64,000 nucleotides of DNA from Paracoccus aminovorans (GTDB taxonomy: Bacteria; Pseudomonadota; Alphaproteobacteria; Rhodobacterales; Rhodobacteraceae), in the NCBI RefSeq assembly GCF_001546115.1, contig NZ_KQ955211.1:156435-220434 (forward strand). The letters run 5' to 3'. Shown here piece after piece: positions 63,695-64,000 of this stretch. Position numbers and translations under genes: made by a program. Numbering within the stretch: position 1 is the first letter of the stretch; every line of letters starts with the position of its first letter. The notes beneath the pieces are model-generated. The model searched no databases, had not been told where the DNA came from, and saw only the letters and a program-made list of their open reading frames with translations.

Positions 63695-64000
63695 TCAAAG
63701 CGCCGCCTTGATCTTTTCGGCCGCTTCCGGGCTGACCCATTCGGTCCACATCTCGGGGTGGTCCTTGAGGAACTGGCGCGCGCCATCCTCGCCGGTGGCC
63801 TGGTTGTCGGTCATCCACGCCATCAGCTGGTTCACGGTGTCATTGGTCCAGCTGCGCTTCTTGAAATAGTCCAGCACGCCCGCGTCGGTCTTGTCGGCAA
63901 AGTCCTTCGAGACCAGGGTGAAGACGTTGTCGCGCGGGAAGGCGTTCGGCTTCGGGTCGGTGCATTCCGCGACCGAGGTGCAGCGCTTCCATTCCGCCAT
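63695..64000 (-). CDS. proX: Glycine betaine/proline-type ABC transporter substrate-binding protein (N-terminus outside window)
   Basis: The last 101 residues of a periplasmic binding protein; the frame stays open to the window edge, so the start lies beyond 64000 and the Met at the edge is internal. The pattern PRDNVFTLVSKDFADKTDAG, then YFKKRSWTNDTVNQLMAWMT and a C-terminal FLKDHPEMWTEWV is typical of the ProX/OpuAC-type C-terminal lobe. It is first in the minus-strand operon with proW and proV, separated by a strong hairpin. Confidence 0.85.
   Translation of the reverse strand: MAEWKRCTSVAECTDPKPNAFPRDNVFTLVSKDFADKTDAGVLDYFKKRSWTNDTVNQLMAWMTDNQATGEDGARQFLKDHPEMWTEWVSPEAAEKIKAAL

Overview
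The window is very GC-rich coding DNA with almost no intergenic space, short ATGA/TGATG overlaps between genes and strong Shine-Dalgarno sites. Gene content and codon use fit an alphaproteobacterium of the Rhodobacterales, probably Paracoccus or a close relative; this placement is inference. It reads as a chromosome or large replicon carrying catabolic islands and one complete-looking type VI secretion (T6SS) locus. I saw no rRNA, tRNA, CRISPR array, integrase or insertion sequence. LAYOUT. (1) 1-4154: end of a TctA-type tripartite tricarboxylate transporter permease, then an operon for a four-carbon acid sugar: SAF-domain dehydrogenase-like protein, OtnK-type kinase and OtnC-type decarboxylase. 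(2) 4155-14090: a palindromic operator and promoter region, then an oxidative L-arabinose/D-galactose pathway (AraD1-type dehydratase, IlvD/Edd sugar acid dehydratase, Gfo/Idh sugar 1-dehydrogenase, 2,5-dioxovalerate dehydrogenase) followed by a YtfQ-YtfR-YtfT-YjfF ABC importer. Together they would import the sugar and turn it into 2-oxoglutarate; the lactonase is not here. (3) 14156-48467: the T6SS locus. Gene order is unknown protein, TagH(FHA), TssA, B, C, Hcp, E, F, G, ClpV; then a minus-strand ExbB-ExbD-ExbD-TonB-like operon with a secreted protein; then plus-strand envelope genes (DUF1036, peptidoglycan-binding, membrane-anchored M23-like/lytic transglycosylase) and a 2038-residue autotransporter; then TssK, L, M, TagF, PppA phosphatase and PpkA kinase. 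TssJ and VgrG are not in the window. FHA protein, kinase, phosphatase and TagF indicate control by threonine phosphorylation. (4) 48473-55278: divergent Lrp-type regulator and arginase, ornithine cyclodeaminase, an N-acylamino-acid racemase/OSBS-family enolase, a GNAT protein, an APC permease and a tandem universal stress protein. Arginine would go to ornithine and then proline. (5) 55279-57230: decayed remains of a TonB-dependent siderophore receptor and a GT61-type glycosyltransferase. (6) 57231-61204: divergent Lrp-type regulator and bifunctional PutA, which would take proline on to glutamate. (7) 61292-64000: a GFA-family zinc protein and a minus-strand glycine betaine/proline-type ABC transporter, with the binding-protein gene cut by the window edge. 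The most unusual part is the ExbB/ExbD/TonB-like module inside the T6SS locus. Its TonB-like protein shares a periplasmic domain, with two cysteines at identical 52-residue spacing, with the extracytoplasmic end of the T6SS kinase PpkA. This suggests an energised envelope device tied to T6SS signalling.
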